7,836 nt of DNA from contig JAGBXG010000444.1 in the NCBI GenBank assembly GCA_017629415.1, positions 1 to 7,836 on the forward strand. The letters run 5' to 3'. This DNA is from Pseudomonadota bacterium. Lineage in GTDB: Bacteria; Myxococcota; Bradymonadia; UBA4248. Numbering within the stretch: the stretch's first letter is position 1; each line of letters begins with the position of its first letter. The notes under the pieces were generated by a model that saw nothing but the letters and a program-made list of their open reading frames with translations, searched no databases and was not told where the DNA came from. Below, in pieces: positions 5,567 through 7,836 of the stretch. Position numbers and translations under genes: made by a program.

Positions 5567-6533
5567 GATAATAATACATATAAATAGTGGCTTCCAAAAC
5601 ATTCCCTGGGTGATTCGTTGTCTCATCGAAATATTGTTCTATTTCAATGTAATTCAAATCATGACAATTGTCATAAGCTTCATTTTTAGAATCACATACA
5701 TTGCTTTCAGAATCACCATCTGTTGGGTTATCTAATTCACATTTTGCATATTCGCTCCATTCTTTAATACATGCGGGCATTTCTGAATAATATTTGATAC
5801 AAGCATCATTTACGATTGTCTTGAGTTCTTCAAGCTGAGCCTCGGTCATCATTCTTAAGTACTCATCTGTAGCACTCTCGTCTTCAAAATTCTCTTCTAT
5901 TTCGATAGCACATACTTTTTTAACGACATTTTGTTCTTCTTCTGTAAGGGGGCGGATGCTATTTTTATTCCATTTGCTAATAACAGCACCAATAGCTTCT
6001 TGAATATTGTATGTTGTATTATCGTAGTCCTTTTCTGTTCTATGATAATCATTACATTTATATGATATGTCCGACAATTCTAAGCATGCAGCCATATCTG
6101 GTGTTTCGATGCAGGTATTATATTCTTCATTATCCCCACGAAGACAATCATATATGCCATCTTCATCGCCACAGTTAGCTAAACAGGCATCTTTTTGGCT
6201 TTTCCAATCACTATAATCTTTTGAACCCCAGCAGTTTACAGTCGCTAAATTTTCAGTTCTGCAGATGGGGATATTGGAATAATAATTGACGCAATAAGGA
6301 ATGACAGACTCTCTGAGTTTCTCTATTTTTTCCTGTGGATAGCTTGCTTGATCGTAAAATATCTCATCCAACTCTTCGCCGACCAGATATTCACATCCTT
6401 TGTATAGGGGAGCATCTTTGTCCTGCGCGTTGTCATCGTATATCAGAATATCGTCAGGCACATTACAATCGCTGCAGGCAACACTCAAAGCCGATGCCAG
6501 AATAAAAGAACACAATAGAAATGATTTTTTCAT
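5559..6533 (-). CDS. Secreted Cys-rich protein with a duplicated domain, probable lipoprotein
   Basis: I do not recognise the family. The N-terminus (MKK, then hydrophobic residues 4-19) is a signal peptide. SVAC with C20 is an acceptable though not ideal lipobox, so lipid anchoring is likely but unproven. The mature part is acidic, rich in Tyr, Asn, Asp and Glu, and has 17 cysteines after C20. It contains two related halves. L-R/K-x-x-V-x-x-x-C-x-x-YYS-x-x-P-x-C occurs around residues 73-91 and 237-255. In both, three cysteines are spaced exactly 10 and 10 residues apart (C81/C91/C101 and C245/C255/C265), preceded by C47 or C208. This suggests disulfide-stabilised extracellular or periplasmic domains. 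No CxxCxxC ferredoxin pattern or CxxCH haem motif is present. A strong Shine-Dalgarno site (AGGAG, 7 nt away) sets the start. The gene is clearly more AT-rich than its neighbours and is flanked on both sides by the same two hairpin families. Confidence 0.85.
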   Translation of the reverse strand: MKKSFLLCSFILASALSVACSDCNVPDDILIYDDNAQDKDAPLYKGCEYLVGEELDEIFYDQASYPQEKIEKLRESVIPYCVNYYSNIPICRTENLATVNCWGSKDYSDWKSQKDACLANCGDEDGIYDCLRGDNEEYNTCIETPDMAACLELSDISYKCNDYHRTEKDYDNTTYNIQEAIGAVISKWNKNSIRPLTEEEQNVVKKVCAIEIEENFEDESATDEYLRMMTEAQLEELKTIVNDACIKYYSEMPACIKEWSEYAKCELDNPTDGDSESNVCDSKNEAYDNCHDLNYIEIEQYFDETTNHPGNVLEATIYMYYYHE

Positions 6534-6540
6534 AGATTAA

Positions 6541-6545
6541 CTCCT
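6541..6545 (-). promoter_or_regulatory. Strong ribosome binding site of the Cys-rich lipoprotein gene
   Basis: The minus strand reads AGGAG 7 nt before the ATG at 6533, which fixes the start. Like pta, this gene has a canonical site, unlike the two Fe-S genes between them. Confidence 0.85.
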
Positions 6546-6554
6546 AAATGTTAA

Positions 6555-6574
6555 AGACGATATATGGATCGTCT
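6555..6574. promoter_or_regulatory. Perfect inverted repeat in the lipoprotein leader
   Basis: AGACGAT (6555-6561) and ATCGTCT (6568-6574) are perfect 7-bp arms around a 6-bp centre, about 20 bp upstream of the start codon. It could be an operator or a 5' UTR hairpin. No regulator is recognised and no clear promoter pair was found next to it. Confidence 0.4.
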
Positions 6575-6626
6575 GAGTGGATTGACTAGGGAAAGCTAAC
6601 GCGATATGAAAATCGTGTCCCCACTT

Positions 6627-6643
6627 CTATGGCTGCGCCATAG
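6627..6643. repeat. TATGGC/GCCATA hairpin 3
   Basis: CTATGGC (6627-6633) and GCCATAG (6637-6643) form a perfect 7-bp stem around TGC. Core and loop are identical to the hairpin at 5347-5376, but the GC-rich outer arms are missing. It is located 60 bp from the second conserved-loop hairpin. Confidence 0.65.
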
Positions 6644-6702
6644 GCATCAATTTTATAGTGAAGTGATTTCTTTATGGGCAGCTATAAATTTTGAATTTAT
6701 AA

Positions 6703-6735
6703 CTTCAGGGACAATCTATGGGAATGTCCCTGAAG
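6703..6735. terminator. Conserved-loop hairpin, copy 2, terminator-like
   Basis: CTTCAGGGACA (6703-6713) and TGTCCCTGAAG (6725-6735) are a perfect 11-bp stem around ATCTATGGGAA. On the plus strand TTTTT follows directly. On the minus strand it begins 14 nt after the stop codon of the DUF1963 gene but lacks a T-tract. It may terminate or stabilise that transcript. The stem core and the whole loop match copy 1 at 5468-5496. Confidence 0.55.
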
Positions 6736-6749
6736 TTTTTAAATATCTA

Positions 6750-7836
6750 TTAAATGTCTGTCATCACATGATTGAAATTACGTTCTCGCAGGTCTTTTCT
6801 TGAAATAAAGAAGTGAACGATGCGATCGCCGCCCCATTGGAATCCATCGAATGATGGCAACTGGAGCAAAAGAACATTGGGGGTACGAATGCCAGGGAAG
6901 CGCGGGTCTTCCATGCGAATATCATTTTTGCCATGGAATGTTGGATAGCCGCCCATCTGAATGACGAAATCTTGGGCTTTGCCGGGTTTAAATTCGCGGC
7001 GAAGCTGATTCATGGCATCCATTCGGGCTGTACGCAATGCCATCATATCGCTGTCTGATGGATTGGCAGGCAGGAGATCGCTGCAATAACGGTCGAGCAT
7101 GGCTTGGAACGGGAAGTCATCCCAGCAAATGAATTGCTGTGTGTCTGAACCTTTCAACATGAGGAAGCGTCGGCAATCAAAAGGCATCGTTGTCAATTTG
7201 CCTTCGAACTGTGAAGTATCAGGTTTATAGCCGTTTGTGGCAATACTCGTATAACTCGGCACTTCTGGGATGTAACGCACGCGCCATGCGGTTTGCTGGG
7301 TCGGATGTTTGTGGGCTGCAAAAGCATGTGGATCCGGATCGATAAAGAACTGAAGCAATCCGTCAGTGGGAAAATCCGGCTGTTTGGGCATGGTGGCAAA
7401 GTTAATTTGTGCCAGTAAGAAGAGTTCGCCGTCAGTTTGCAAATTGCGAGGCACTTTTTTGTCTTCGGGGACATAATAAGGGCCACCAATTTTGGTATCG
7501 AGCAAGGCGTGAGGTCTTCGATCAAAATTCAGTAGGATATTGGGTTCAAAACGGTGTTTTCTCAGTCTGTGAACAATGCGTTCTGTCATGCTCATGCCTG
7601 CTTCAGGATCTTGAGCTTGGACTGATTGAGGAGCTGTAAAATCACTCCAACGCGGACCCACTGGAGCTGCCGGTGCTTGCGGTGCGATTTCATTAAAGAC
7701 GGGAGCCGCCGGTGTTTCAGGTTTGATTTCATTAAAGACGGGAGCCGCCGGTGTTTCAGGTTTGATTTCATTAAAGACGGGAGCCGCCGGTGTTTCAGGT
7801 TTGATTTCATTAAAGACGGGAGCCGCCGGTGTTTCA
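6750..7836 (-). CDS. DUF1963 (YwqG-like) protein with N-terminal Pro/Ala-rich tandem repeats, 5' end outside the window
   Basis: 361 residues are visible. The frame is open to the right edge of the window, so the true start lies outside. A GTG at 7661 could be mistaken for a start, but the frame upstream of it continues as coding repeat. The first 51 visible residues are four copies of a 13-residue unit (PETPAAPVFNEIK), the first cut by the edge, followed by a degenerate copy. After a short low-complexity stretch, the rest fits DUF1963/YwqG. Family-like segments are KIGGPYYVPED, LFLLAQINFATMP, GLLQFFIDPD, MGGYPTF and, near the end, LLLQLPSFDGFQWGGD followed by HFFISRKDLRERNF. Members are widespread and their function is poorly known; none is assigned here. 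The repeat part is probably an extended linker or a stalk. No signal peptide can be judged because the N-terminus is missing. Confidence 0.85.
   Translation of the reverse strand, partial: ETPAAPVFNEIKPETPAAPVFNEIKPETPAAPVFNEIKPETPAAPVFNEIAPQAPAAPVGPRWSDFTAPQSVQAQDPEAGMSMTERIVHRLRKHRFEPNILLNFDRRPHALLDTKIGGPYYVPEDKKVPRNLQTDGELFLLAQINFATMPKQPDFPTDGLLQFFIDPDPHAFAAHKHPTQQTAWRVRYIPEVPSYTSIATNGYKPDTSQFEGKLTTMPFDCRRFLMLKGSDTQQFICWDDFPFQAMLDRYCSDLLPANPSDSDMMALRTARMDAMNQLRREFKPGKAQDFVIQMGGYPTFHGKNDIRMEDPRFPGIRTPNVLLLQLPSFDGFQWGGDRIVHFFISRKDLRERNFNHVMTDI
7681..7836 (-). repeat. 39-bp in-frame tandem repeat array, continuing past the window edge
   Basis: A 39-bp unit recurs at exact 39-bp steps (GTGTTTCA at 7712, 7751, 7790 and 7829). 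The three rightmost visible units are identical at DNA level, and the leftmost differs by two bases where it meets unique sequence. Each unit encodes 13 residues, so unit gain or loss keeps the frame. The DNA identity suggests recent expansion and a variable copy number. Confidence 0.92.

Noticed and set aside
5559..6533. Cys-rich protein as a ferredoxin or multihaem cytochrome
   Set aside because: There is no CxxCxxC cluster motif and no CxxCH haem-binding motif; the cysteine spacing suits disulfides better.
6606..6803. Small plus-strand frame of 65 codons
   Set aside because: It crosses two hairpins and the 3' end of the DUF1963 gene and has no protein-like features.
7592..7810. Small repetitive basic frame over the 39-bp repeats
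   Set aside because: It is the repeat array read in another frame; the frame joined to the DUF1963 domain is the coding one.
7686..7836. CRISPR array suggested by regular 39-bp periodicity
   Set aside because: The units are contiguous and identical with no variable spacers, and they encode an in-frame peptide repeat.

Overview
The window carries five protein-coding genes, all on the minus strand, with hairpin-rich spacers between them. The proteins suggest a Gram-negative bacterium with an anaerobic or fermentative metabolism. It has a phosphate acetyltransferase, a Tat-exported lipoprotein, a membrane/periplasmic polyferredoxin and a Cys-rich secreted lipoprotein. I cannot name the taxon from sequence alone. 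An uncultured gut- or sediment-type lineage with an outer membrane fits. The polyferredoxin/reductase pair resembles, from memory, genes of Bacteroidales, but two of its neighbours have strong Shine-Dalgarno sites that are not typical of that group.

Layout in the direction of transcription (right to left). From the right edge to 6750 is the 3' part of a gene whose product has a Pro/Ala-rich 13-residue tandem repeat followed by a DUF1963 (YwqG-like) domain; its true start lies outside the window. At 6533-5559 is an AT-rich gene for a secreted, probably lipid-anchored, Cys-rich protein with an internal domain duplication. At 5170-3461 is a NapH-like membrane protein fused, through an acidic Asn/His-rich linker and an internal twin-arginine segment, to a NapG-like four-motif ferredoxin. 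At 3387-2032 is a Tat lipoprotein aldo/keto reductase with two C-terminal 4Fe-4S motifs, followed by a strong intrinsic terminator. At 1661-117 is a short form of phosphate acetyltransferase (pta).

The polyferredoxin and the reductase are 73 bp apart, share a strand and end at one terminator, so they are probably one operon. Together they look like a system carrying electrons from the cytoplasm or quinone pool through the membrane to a periplasmic reductase. This is the most interesting functional unit here. Pta makes acetyl phosphate from acetyl-CoA and is probably transcribed separately; no ackA is visible in the 116 bases after it.

The spacers hold several families of short palindromes. 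They include hairpins with a TATGGC/GCCATA core, two copies of a hairpin with an unusually conserved 11-nt loop, and two GGGGC-TCT-GCCCC hairpins just after stop codons. On both sides of the Cys-rich lipoprotein gene the first two families occur in the same order. No tRNA, rRNA, CRISPR array, transposase or integrase was seen.
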